From Pseudomonadota bacterium (GTDB lineage: Bacteria > Pseudomonadota > Alphaproteobacteria > Rhizobiales > Pleomorphomonadaceae), in NCBI GenBank assembly GCA_023436885.1, contig JAEZHI010000007.1:1-64000 (forward strand): 64,000 bases of DNA, in the 5' to 3' direction. Positions within the stretch are counted from its first letter, which is position 1, and every line of letters starts with the position of its first letter. Under the pieces are notes generated by a model. That model did not search any database. It saw nothing but the letters and a program-made list of their open reading frames with translations, and was not told the origin of the DNA. Below, piece by piece: positions 33,662 to 41,226 of this stretch. A program made the translations under genes and the position numbers.

Positions 33662-34531
33662 TCAACCAGCGAGGCGTTGCGCCGCTTCCGCAAGCGGCAT
33701 GTCGATCAGCACGATGTTCTCGGCGGCCAGGAAGCGTTGCTCGTTGGATGTCAGTGTCGCAGCGTCTGTCACGCACGCATGAGGACCGGCCGAGCGCTTG
33801 ATGATCTGCCGGGCATAGGTTCGGAGCATCTGGTCGTGGAAGCGACAGCCAAGGAACAGGAAGCCCCGCGTTGCCCGACGCTCTCGAACTGCTTCCGGAA
33901 TGGGCGTCTGGATATCGATCTCGGTGAGCGCCTCGACATAGTCGCTGTCGGAAACCAGAACGTCACCGACGGGCTGGATGCCACCATGCGGTCTGTAGAG
34001 CAGCGTGCCGGTCGCACTCGGTTCGGTGACAGCGCCGGTCAGATCGAAGGCGTTGTACCAGCGATCCTCACCGATAGCGGCGCGTGACATACCCTGGGCG
34101 TCGACGACATCGCCTCGGCCAGCCCCTACCATGGCAGCGGCGAGCGTGCCGTCATACCAGCTGTCAACAATCAGACTGAGCGGTAGCTGCGCCAGGAAGC
34201 GATGGAAAGCCGATGGACGCGGTTCGCCAGCAAACACCTCGGCCATCAGCTTTTTCAAGGTGCGGCGATGGCGACGGCTCTCGATATACTGGGCCACCGC
34301 CCACATGTTGCCGCGGATACGTCCGGGTACCGCTACTCGCTTCTGTAGCGCGGCGGCAATCTCTTCCGGGGAGGCCGGCACGGAGGGCTTTCCCTCCAGC
34401 GCCAGTAGCCCGGGCCCCAGGTAGGGAACGAGGCGATCAGCCAGAAGCTCGGACCGCAGGCCGGCGAGTGCTTCAACCGCGGCCTCTCCGGACAGCATCT
34501 CAAGCGGTCCGCCGGCGAGAAGCGCGCTCAT
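33662..34531 (-). CDS. SIR2-like domain protein in nif operon
   Basis: A 289-aa protein with weak similarity to SIR2-type NAD-binding domains: LVPYLGPGLLAL stands where PFLGAGxS is expected and LSLIVDSWYDGTLAAAM where a T-x-N-Y/F-D motif is expected; RGFLFLGCRFHDQMLRTYARQI is the late F-L-G-x-S-x-x-D element. The Gly-Ala-Gly and Asn residues needed for deacylation are changed, so it may bind NAD or a related nucleotide without sirtuin chemistry. ATG at 34531 (2 bases from the nifT stop) has GAGG upstream; ATG 34540 is an alternative. It is the last gene of the fdxN operon. Confidence 0.65.
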   Translation of the reverse strand: MSALLAGGPLEMLSGEAAVEALAGLRSELLADRLVPYLGPGLLALEGKPSVPASPEEIAAALQKRVAVPGRIRGNMWAVAQYIESRRHRRTLKKLMAEVFAGEPRPSAFHRFLAQLPLSLIVDSWYDGTLAAAMVGAGRGDVVDAQGMSRAAIGEDRWYNAFDLTGAVTEPSATGTLLYRPHGGIQPVGDVLVSDSDYVEALTEIDIQTPIPEAVRERRATRGFLFLGCRFHDQMLRTYARQIIKRSAGPHACVTDAATLTSNEQRFLAAENIVLIDMPLAEAAQRLAG

Positions 34532-34532
34532 C

Positions 34533-34745
34533 TCAGTCATCCTCGCCGCGTCGGCGGGCGACAACGGTGACCGGCAGACGGGTTTCCGACGGCATCTCAG
34601 GCAGATCGAGCACCCAGCCGTTCTTGAGGGTCACGCTGCCGCCCCAAAGAGCTTCTCTCTCCTGGGAGACAATCGGTTCCTCGAGATCCTTCTTGGCAAC
34701 GTAAGCCGACAAACCTTTTGCCGATTGGCGGATCATCACCTTCAT
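34533..34745 (-). CDS. nifT: Nitrogen fixation protein NifT/FixU
   Basis: A 70-aa protein starting MKVMIRQSAKGLSAYVAKKDLEEPIVSQE and containing LWGGSVTLKNGWVLDLPEMP, the complete NifT/FixU pattern. It is a small beta-rich cytoplasmic protein of unknown exact role in nitrogenase maturation. Its ATG overlaps the nifZ stop. Confidence 0.92.
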   Translation of the reverse strand: MKVMIRQSAKGLSAYVAKKDLEEPIVSQEREALWGGSVTLKNGWVLDLPEMPSETRLPVTVVARRRGEDD

Positions 34746-35041
34746 TTCACGGCGCCTTCCGTCTTCTCGATAGCATCGAGGGCATTAAGTTCGCGCGCCC
34801 GCATGCCGACCAGGATGCCGCGATCGACCCATTCGACCGCGTAGATGTAGAACTGCTGCAGGAAGGTTCCGATGTCGCGCACGTAGCCGACATCGCCCTT
34901 ATGGACGAGACGCTCACCGATATCGCGGCCGGGGTATGTGCCATCGTTCTTCACGTTGAGGCGTGCGACGACCTTGTCGCCGGGCTGGAAGCGTGGCGGC
35001 CCGTCGATCTCGACATCCGGTTCGCGATCGGCAAAGGCCAT
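34742..35041 (-). CDS. nifZ: Nitrogenase P-cluster maturation protein NifZ
   Basis: A 99-aa protein with RFQPGDKVVARLNVKNDGTYPGRDIGERLVHKGDVGYVRDIGTFLQQFYIYAVEW, the NifZ core. NifZ helps form the second P-cluster of NifDK. It lies 1 base after the fdxN stop and overlaps nifT by 4 bases, so the four genes are tightly coupled. Confidence 0.93.
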   Translation of the reverse strand: MAFADREPDVEIDGPPRFQPGDKVVARLNVKNDGTYPGRDIGERLVHKGDVGYVRDIGTFLQQFYIYAVEWVDRGILVGMRARELNALDAIEKTEGAVK

Positions 35042-35042
35042 G

Positions 35043-35237
35043 TCAGGCTGCCTTGGCTATTGCGCCGGACGGGCAGACCTCATCGCACTGAGGCGCATCG
35101 GCCGCTCCCTGGCATTCGGTGCACTTCTTGGGGTCGATCACATACACCGCGCCCTTGAAGCGGATGGCCTTCGAGGGGCATTCGCTTTCGCAGGCGCCAC
35201 AGGCTGTGCAGTCGTCGGCATTGATGGACATGGCCAT
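35043..35237 (-). CDS. fdxN: Nif-associated 2[4Fe-4S] ferredoxin FdxN
   Basis: A 64-aa ferredoxin. CTACGACESECPSKAIRF and CTECQGAADAPQCDEVCPSGAI give two [4Fe-4S] sites, the second with the extended spacing seen in nif ferredoxins. FdxN normally follows nifB and reduces NifH or supports NifB; here nifB is missing and fdxN follows nifA directly after 149 bp. The start ATG at 35237 could also be the second Met at 35231. Confidence 0.93.
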   Translation of the reverse strand: MAMSINADDCTACGACESECPSKAIRFKGAVYVIDPKKCTECQGAADAPQCDEVCPSGAIAKAA

Positions 35238-35272
35238 GGCACTATCTCCTTTGAACGAGTCACCATTGGCTT

Positions 35273-35288
35273 CGCAAACCGCATGCCA
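35273..35288 (-). promoter_or_regulatory. Sigma-54 promoter of fdxN operon
   Basis: Minus-strand TGGCATGCGGTTTGCG fits -24/-12 with correct spacing, 36 bases before the fdxN ATG. Confidence 0.75.
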
Positions 35289-35346
35289 TCGAGAATATGT
35301 TTTAATTCCAATAAATTATGGGAACTTTGCAACGACATACGGAGAC

Positions 35347-35386
35347 ACGACACGCCCTTGTCGCAAGTCCGACAAGGGCGTGTCGT
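35347..35386. promoter_or_regulatory. 17-bp-arm inverted repeat: nifA 3' hairpin containing a NifA site
   Basis: Arms at 35347-35363 and 35370-35386 are perfectly complementary with a 6-base loop. The right arm touches the nifA stop codon, so the RNA hairpin can end the nifA transcript. The centre, 35359-35374, is an exact TGT-N10-ACA site (TGTCGCAAGTCCGACA) 70 bases upstream of the fdxN -24 element. Confidence 0.75.
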
Positions 35387-37158
35387 CAGAACCGCTTCAG
35401 CTCAACGTGGTGCTTCTTGAGGGCGTAGCCGATCTGGCGTGGCGTCAGGCCGAGGATGCGAGCGGCCTTGGCCTGAACCCATCCCGACTTCTCCATGGCG
35501 TCGATCAGCCGTTCCTTCTCACCGGCACGATGGCCGAGGGCCGGGCAGTCCGGACCCGCGTGCTCGCAAAGCTGACCTTCGGCCTGCGGTTCCGGTCGAA
35601 CCTCGGGTTCAGGTGCTCTCGCAACGCTTGACGGCGGTCGCAGGCCAGGCACCAGCACTTCGCCTCGCTTCAGAGCGGTCAACTGTTCGTCGGCGGTGAC
35701 ATGGTGGGCACCGGTCCAAAGCGTCGCCGACAGACACTCGCCATGAGCGCATGCAAAATCCTCGCGGCGAATGGTATCGGAACGGGAAAGCGTCGCCGTC
35801 CGGCGGACGCAGTTTTCCAGCTCGCGGACATTGCCAGGGAAATAGCACTTGCCGAGCAGATCGAGCGCCCTGTCGGTAATGGTCAGCCGGCGGTCGTTTT
35901 CCCGATTGAAGCGGTCAAGGAAAGCGCGCGCCAGCAAGGGAATGTCACCGGGACGCTCGCGCAGCGGCGGCAGGAATACCGGCACGACGTTGATGCGATA
36001 ATAAAGATCAGCACGGAAGTCGCCGCGCGTCACGGCCGCCTCAAGGTCGCGATTGGTAGCGCAGATCAGGCGGACGTCGACTTTCAGTGTGCGCGTACCG
36101 CCAACGCGCTCGAACTCGCCTTCCTGAAGGACGCGCAGCAGTTTGGACTGGAAGGCAGGCGAGATCTCCCCGATCTCGTCAAGCAGCAACGTGCCTCCGT
36201 TGGCCAGTTCGAAGCGGCCGGGCTTGGTTGCGATCGCACCGGTGAACGCGCCCTTCTCATGGCCGAACAGCTCGGATTCAAGCACGCTTTCGGACACGGC
36301 AGCGCAGTTGAGCTTGATGAACGGTTTGGCCTTGCGGCTCGACAGCTCATGAATGGCCCGGGCAAACAGTTCCTTGCCGGTGCCGCTTTCACCCCGCAAC
36401 AACACGGTGGAGTTGGACGGCGCGACGATGGAAATCGTCTCCATGACCCGACGCACCGACGGGCTATCGCCGACAATGCCGCCGACCGAGACGCGAACGC
36501 GCGCGGGCTTCGGCTTTTCGTCGAGCGCCTTTTCAAGCCGGGATCGCTCATCGATCAGGCGCTTGCGGTCGGCAGCAACAACGCGATGCAGCCGTACCGC
36601 CTGCCCCACGAGGTTCGCGACCATCGACAGAAAGCGGAGATCCTCATCGATCTTGATATCGACCGAGCCATCCCAGACGCGGTCAATACTGAGGGTGCCG
36701 ATGACCTTTAGGTTATCCTTGATCGGAACACCGACAAAGGATACGCGGCTGGGATCATTGGCCGCCGCAGCCGTATTGGCGAACAGGGGATCGGTGGCAG
36801 TGTCCTGAACGACCAGCGAGGTTTGAGTGGCGACGATGCGATCGATCACCACCTGTGGCAGGCTGTCGATCGGCCTGCCCTTCACTTCGCCGGCCCATCC
36901 GGCCGTTGCAACGATCTCTGGCTCACCGGCTTCGTCGATGACCACGATCATGCCGCGCCGCATGGCGAGAAAGGAAGTCAGGATGTTGACGACGCTCGCC
37001 AGCATGTTCTCAAGGCGCACAGGCGCATTGAGAATCTTGGAAATCTCATAAAGGCCAAACAGCGCCATCTCGGCGCTTTGCCGGCTTTCACGCTGAACGA
37101 CCGGCGCTTTCGTTTCGACCGGCGCGAGACGCGGCGGTTGGCGGACTGCCACGATCAT
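35386..37158 (-). CDS. nifA: Nif-specific sigma-54 activator NifA
   Basis: A 590-aa enhancer-binding protein. A GAF domain (about 40-195) is followed by an AAA+ domain with Walker A GESGTGKELFA and the sigma-54 contact loop GAFTGA, then a linker and a C-terminal helix-turn-helix (AARILGLTPRQIGYALKKHH). Cysteines in CYFPGNVRELENC and CAHGEC give the full C-x11-C-x19-C-x4-C arrangement of oxygen-sensitive NifA proteins. No sigma-54 or FNR site was seen in the 217 bp upstream, so control of nifA itself is unclear. Confidence 0.96.
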   Translation of the reverse strand: MIVAVRQPPRLAPVETKAPVVQRESRQSAEMALFGLYEISKILNAPVRLENMLASVVNILTSFLAMRRGMIVVIDEAGEPEIVATAGWAGEVKGRPIDSLPQVVIDRIVATQTSLVVQDTATDPLFANTAAAANDPSRVSFVGVPIKDNLKVIGTLSIDRVWDGSVDIKIDEDLRFLSMVANLVGQAVRLHRVVAADRKRLIDERSRLEKALDEKPKPARVRVSVGGIVGDSPSVRRVMETISIVAPSNSTVLLRGESGTGKELFARAIHELSSRKAKPFIKLNCAAVSESVLESELFGHEKGAFTGAIATKPGRFELANGGTLLLDEIGEISPAFQSKLLRVLQEGEFERVGGTRTLKVDVRLICATNRDLEAAVTRGDFRADLYYRINVVPVFLPPLRERPGDIPLLARAFLDRFNRENDRRLTITDRALDLLGKCYFPGNVRELENCVRRTATLSRSDTIRREDFACAHGECLSATLWTGAHHVTADEQLTALKRGEVLVPGLRPPSSVARAPEPEVRPEPQAEGQLCEHAGPDCPALGHRAGEKERLIDAMEKSGWVQAKAARILGLTPRQIGYALKKHHVELKRF

Positions 37159-37375
37159 GCCATGGCTCCTTCAGTCGGTGCCGGCTGGGAGGGGGCCGGC
37201 TTCCTACACCTAAAGGGTCGAGGCAAAACCTGCTTTTGTCACGCACGAATTGCAGTCATTCCTGCCACTACTCTGCATAATACGAAAGCATATAAGTCTA
37301 TATACTTAAAGCCTAGCTCATTGGAATTGGAGAGACCAATAGGCGCTGCAACTACACCCCGCGACAATACCGCGC

Positions 37376-38209
37376 CTATTCGGCCTTGAACTCGATGGGA
37401 ACCGTGACCTTGAACGGTGCTTCAAGGGCTGGAGGGACCGAGGGAAATCCACCGACGCGACGGATCAGGCGCTCCGCGGCAGCCGAGACAGCGGGTTCGC
37501 CACCGACAGAGAGACCGACGATCGAGCCGTCGCGAGCGATCGACAACGAGACCGTTGCCCGACCAACGGCACCTTCGGCGTCACTTGCTCGACGCTTGCT
37601 CACGATGGCACGGCGGACCGAACTGCGATAGGCGGCGAGCGCATCAGCCTCCTCTCGGCCGGCACCGGCGCCGGCCGCTTGCGCATCGGCGGGCGGCGAC
37701 TGTGTCTCGGCAGGCTTTTTCAGAACGGGCTTCTTGCGCTCGGACTTCCGAGGTTCAGGCTTTGGCTTCACCTCCGTTGTCTCGACAATTTCCGGCGGCG
37801 GAGCAGGTGGCAGCGGCACAGCCACCTCAGACGGTGGCAACGTCACTGGCTCAAGGAGCGGCGTTTCGACAGGTTCCGGCGACGCATCGGAGAGCTCGTC
37901 CGCCGGCACGGCGGCTTCTACCTCCTCCGGAACGGGCAAGGCTTCTGCGAACTCCGGCTCGGGCTTGACGTCCGCCACATCCTCGACGGCCGCCTGCTCC
38001 ACACTCTCCAGCGGCGGCAGCTCTGGTTCCGGAGGCAGATCGACCATCACCATTGCTTCGGGTGCGGCGACGGCCGCCGCAGGGCTGTTAGCTGGAATGA
38101 GCGACCACAGAGCGGCCCCGTGCAAGGCCATTCCAAATGCGCCGGCCAATAACCAGCGCATCAGTCCAGATCGCCGCGAGAGCAGCCCGGTCGTTGGATA
38201 AGTAGCCAT
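37376..38209 (-). CDS. tonB: TonB energy-transducing protein
   Basis: A 277-aa protein with one N-terminal membrane anchor (WLLAGAFGMALHGAALWSL, about 19-38), a long Pro/Glu/Val-rich periplasmic spacer (about 45-170) and a C-terminal TonB domain (AIVSKRRASDAEGAVGRATVSLSIARDGSIVGLSV ... FKVTVPIEF). It links the proton-motive force to outer-membrane receptors. It is last in an exbB-exbD-tonB operon. Confidence 0.9.
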   Translation of the reverse strand: MATYPTTGLLSRRSGLMRWLLAGAFGMALHGAALWSLIPANSPAAAVAAPEAMVMVDLPPEPELPPLESVEQAAVEDVADVKPEPEFAEALPVPEEVEAAVPADELSDASPEPVETPLLEPVTLPPSEVAVPLPPAPPPEIVETTEVKPKPEPRKSERKKPVLKKPAETQSPPADAQAAGAGAGREEADALAAYRSSVRRAIVSKRRASDAEGAVGRATVSLSIARDGSIVGLSVGGEPAVSAAAERLIRRVGGFPSVPPALEAPFKVTVPIEFKAE

Positions 38210-38232
38210 CGGATCGGTTCGATCTGTTCCTG

Positions 38233-38664
38233 TCAGCCCCCTGCCTGGGTGGCAGGCCGCTCGATGCCGACCAAGGCGACCTTGAGGTAGCCCGCTGCCC
38301 GCAAAAGGTTCATCGCTTCGGCTAGGTCGCCGTAGGACACCATCTTGTCAGCGCGCAGAAAGATGCGCTCATCCTTGCGACCGCCGGTTGCCGCGTCGAG
38401 GCGGCCGGCGAGCGCGTCGCGCTCCACCTTGTCGCCACCGACACTGATCGAGAGGTCTTCGCTCACCGTTACGAACAGAGGTTTGTCTGGGCGAGTTGAA
38501 GCGGTCGCCGTCGAGCCAGGAAGATCGACCGGCACATCGACTGTGGCGAGTGGTGCCGCCACCATGAAAATGATGAGCAACACCAGCATCACGTCGATGA
38601 ACGGCGTCACATTGATTTCATGGTTCTCGGCGAGATCGGTCCCGTCATCGAGTCGAGCGGCCAT
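38233..38664 (-). CDS. exbD: Biopolymer transport protein ExbD
   Basis: A 143-aa protein with a single membrane helix carrying the essential Asp (INVTPFIDVMLVLLIIFMVAAPL), followed by a periplasmic domain. It forms the proton channel with ExbB. It lies 23 bases before tonB. Length and motif are typical. Confidence 0.93.
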   Translation of the reverse strand: MAARLDDGTDLAENHEINVTPFIDVMLVLLIIFMVAAPLATVDVPVDLPGSTATASTRPDKPLFVTVSEDLSISVGGDKVERDALAGRLDAATGGRKDERIFLRADKMVSYGDLAEAMNLLRAAGYLKVALVGIERPATQAGG

Positions 38665-38718
38665 GGTAGGTCTCCTTCGGGCGCAGAGCCGAGCTTGCCG
38701 CGGCTTGAGAGCGCTTCA

Positions 38719-39450
38719 TCAGTTGAGCGAACCGGCGTCGAGCCGACCGGTCTCGATATCGCGCGACAAGGTTCGGATCAGCCCCTCGGAAAGGTCGGTC
38801 ATATCGGCGCGAAAGGACGTGGTTCGGCGGGCAAGGTGATTGTAGACCACGACGGCTGGGATGGCCGCGACGAGCCCGGTCGCTGTGGCCAGAAGCGCCT
38901 CCGCAATGCCGGGCGCGACTACCGCAAGATTGGTCGTCTGGCTCTCCGATATGCCGACAAAGGCATTCATGATGCCCCAGACCGTACCGAACAGTCCGAC
39001 AAAGGGGGCTGTAGAACCGATAGTTGCCAGGAGGCCTGTGCCCGCCATTGCCCGCCGACCAGCCGCCGCCTCCAGACGCGAGAGGCGCGAACGCACCCGA
39101 TCGACAAGCCCTGCCGGAATCACGCTGACGCTTGCCGCGCCACCCGTTGTCTGGGCAAGTTCATCGGCAATTTCAGCCAGCATTGCCGCAAGCGGTCGTG
39201 GCAGACGGGATCGATGGGCGAGCCCCGCGATGCCGGCTTCGGCGGCGACGGTTGCAACGCCACGCCGCGCTGCGCGGGCAAGCGCGAAGAGTTCCAGCAC
39301 CTTGCCGATCAGGATCACCCAAGTCATCAGCGAGGCGGCGATGAGGCCAATCATCACTGTCTTCACGACCAGATCTGCGGCCATGAACATGCCGAAAGGC
39401 GTCAGGTCATGTGGCAGGGAAACGGACGCAACGATTGAATCGGGGTTCAT
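38719..39450 (-). CDS. exbB: Biopolymer transport protein ExbB
   Basis: A 243-aa three-helix MotA/TolQ/ExbB protein. Helices are near 28-48, 145-165 and 185-208, with GLFGTVWGIMNAF and VAPGIAEALLATATGLVAAIPAVVVYN being the diagnostic motifs. ATG at 39450 starts the conserved part; a 25-codon longer frame lacks support. It is separated by 7 bases from the secreted-protein gene upstream. Confidence 0.93.
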   Translation of the reverse strand: MNPDSIVASVSLPHDLTPFGMFMAADLVVKTVMIGLIAASLMTWVILIGKVLELFALARAARRGVATVAAEAGIAGLAHRSRLPRPLAAMLAEIADELAQTTGGAASVSVIPAGLVDRVRSRLSRLEAAAGRRAMAGTGLLATIGSTAPFVGLFGTVWGIMNAFVGISESQTTNLAVVAPGIAEALLATATGLVAAIPAVVVYNHLARRTTSFRADMTDLSEGLIRTLSRDIETGRLDAGSLN

Positions 39451-39457
39451 CACGGCC

Positions 39458-39907
39458 TCACTTGTCGAAGGCCGCAGAGACGCGCGAACGCGGCTCCACC
39501 AGATCCAGACAGGCGTCGGTACCAAGCCCCTCCGCCTCGCAGGACAGGATGTCGTTGATCAGCAAGCGGCCGACACTTTGGCAAGGAAGACCCTTCAGGT
39601 CGAAAGTCCTGACCACTGTTCGCCCCGCCTTGAGGGGCCCCGCATCCACGCCCACGCGTTTGGTCACGATGCCTTCGCCGTCGAACACCACGAGGTCGAG
39701 CTTCAGCGCCGAGAAGGACGCTGCGGTCCCATTCCTTTCAACCAGGGTCACACGGCAGTTGTCGTCAATCGCATCAAGGCGATTGAGTTCCAGTGAAAAG
39801 CGTTCTGTGGATGCCTGGGCCGATTGAGCAAGTGATGGCGAGCCCGAAAACAAGAGAACGGCAATCGCGGCCACATGAGAGGGTAGCTTGAAACGGAGGT
39901 CGATCAC
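39458..39907 (-). CDS. Secreted protein of unknown function upstream of exbB
   Basis: A 149-aa protein starting at GTG 39907. A signal peptide (HVAAIAVLLFSGSPSLAQ) precedes a mature domain with four cysteines (in DDNCRVTL, LPCQSV, LSCEAE, DACLDL) that could form two disulfides. I do not recognise the family. Its place as first gene of the exbB-exbD-tonB operon suggests a periplasmic role in TonB-dependent uptake. Confidence 0.65.
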   Translation of the reverse strand: MIDLRFKLPSHVAAIAVLLFSGSPSLAQSAQASTERFSLELNRLDAIDDNCRVTLVERNGTAASFSALKLDLVVFDGEGIVTKRVGVDAGPLKAGRTVVRTFDLKGLPCQSVGRLLINDILSCEAEGLGTDACLDLVEPRSRVSAAFDK

Positions 39908-40292
39908 GAAGGCAGTCCGAAAAGGAGTTGGAGGGGCGAAGTCGAGTGTGTTCAGAGCGGAACGGCCCGGAGGGCGCCGTCTGCGATCGAGAGCAAATGC
40001 GAATGGTCGATTGCCCGATAAAGCGCTGGGGCCGTGTCCACCCCACCATTGAACCTTTCAAAAAGCGCCTTTTTCTCAAACATTTACATCTCACCCTACA
40101 CAGCACAACGCGGTTATAGGCCAACCGCATAAGCGTTTTCGCGTAAACTTGACTCATTTTATCATGTATATAAACAGGAGGTCTGAAACCTGTCGACGGT
40201 CAGGGCGTCAGCGAAAACGGCGGTTTCTTTTTCGCAAACGGCAGGGGCCGATCCGGAGTCGGCAAAGCGGCCCACAGGGATTAGGTGAATTC
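39908..40292. promoter_or_regulatory. Divergent promoter region of TonB operon and AraC regulator
   Basis: A 385-bp gap without genes. At 40150-40164 there is a TGA-N9-TCA element (TGACTCATTTTATCA), which fits the iron-responsive operator of RirA in rhizobia; it overlaps a TTGACT / TATATAAA promoter-like pair reading toward the AraC gene. The rest shows nothing clear. Confidence 0.4.
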
Positions 40293-41180
40293 ATGGAACT
40301 GTCGATGACAGCGTCGGAACACGACAACGTATCGCTCTCCTGTCGGCTTGCGACCGTGGAAGACGACACACAATCGGTGGAGGAGGTGCAGCCGGGGTTC
40401 CGTCTGGCCATTTACCCCTGTGGCTGGCGGCGCTTCGACATCGACGGCCAGCAATTCGATATCTCAGCCGATCGTGGTCCAGTCGCGCTGGCGCTCTCAT
40501 TCGCTCGCCCGACGCAACTGGCGCAGATCGCCCGGTCGGAAGACCGAGCGAGCGAAGTGCTCATTACCGCGCCGCAGAGCTGGGTATCGGTGCTGGATCT
40601 CAGGGAAACCGGCCACGGCGACGCGCTCGCCGCTTTCTTTTCCACTCATGGCAGTCGGCATATATGGCGCCTCGACGACGAGAGTATCCGTCTCGCTCGT
40701 CTTGCTGCCGAACCGCCAGCATGGGTTCCCCGCGAAGCACTGTCGGTTTACAGGCGAGCCCGCGCTTTCGATCTGATCTGCATGATGCTCGGCACCCTGG
40801 CACTTCGACGTGAAGAGAACACCCTTCCCCGCCCAGCCCAATCGCTGCTCGGTGAACGCATTCGCGTCTTCGTGCTCGATCACCTCAACGCCCCACTGAC
40901 CATCGACGGGATAGCCCAGGCCGTCGGCGCGTCGGTCAGCGTCGTGCAGCGCTGCTTCAAGGATCTCTATGGCATGACGGTGTTCGACTTCGTACGTCGC
41001 CGCCGTCTCGATATCGCCCGCGAGGCTCTCGACAACCAAGGCGTCAGCGTCGCCCGCGCCGCCTTCATGGCTGGCTATTCGGCCCCATCGAGTTTTGCCA
41101 CAGCCTTCAAGAAAGCCTACGGCGTGCCACCGAAACTCAGGCGCCAGCAGTCAATGCCGCTCCGTGACGCCGCCGAGTGA
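40293..41180 (+). CDS. AraC-family transcriptional regulator
   Basis: A 295-aa regulator. The C-terminal 100 residues contain the double helix-turn-helix: IDGIAQAVGASVSVVQRCFKDLYGMTVFDFVRRRRLDIA and VSVARAAFMAGYSAPSSFATAFKKAYGVPPKLRRQ. The N-terminal effector domain is not assigned. ATG at 40293 has AGGTG upstream. Divergence from the TonB operon recalls siderophore-responsive AraC activators, so iron or siderophore uptake is its likely target. Confidence 0.85.
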   Translation: MELSMTASEHDNVSLSCRLATVEDDTQSVEEVQPGFRLAIYPCGWRRFDIDGQQFDISADRGPVALALSFARPTQLAQIARSEDRASEVLITAPQSWVSVLDLRETGHGDALAAFFSTHGSRHIWRLDDESIRLARLAAEPPAWVPREALSVYRRARAFDLICMMLGTLALRREENTLPRPAQSLLGERIRVFVLDHLNAPLTIDGIAQAVGASVSVVQRCFKDLYGMTVFDFVRRRRLDIAREALDNQGVSVARAAFMAGYSAPSSFATAFKKAYGVPPKLRRQQSMPLRDAAE

Positions 41181-41226
41181 ACATCAGGCGATCGGAACTT
41201 GGGCCCGACCGCCACGGCAGCCAGCC

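Noticed and set aside
37159..37375. FNR or sigma-54 element upstream of nifA
   Set aside because: Searched by eye for TTGAT-N4-ATCAA and TGGCAC-N5-TTGC; nothing close enough.
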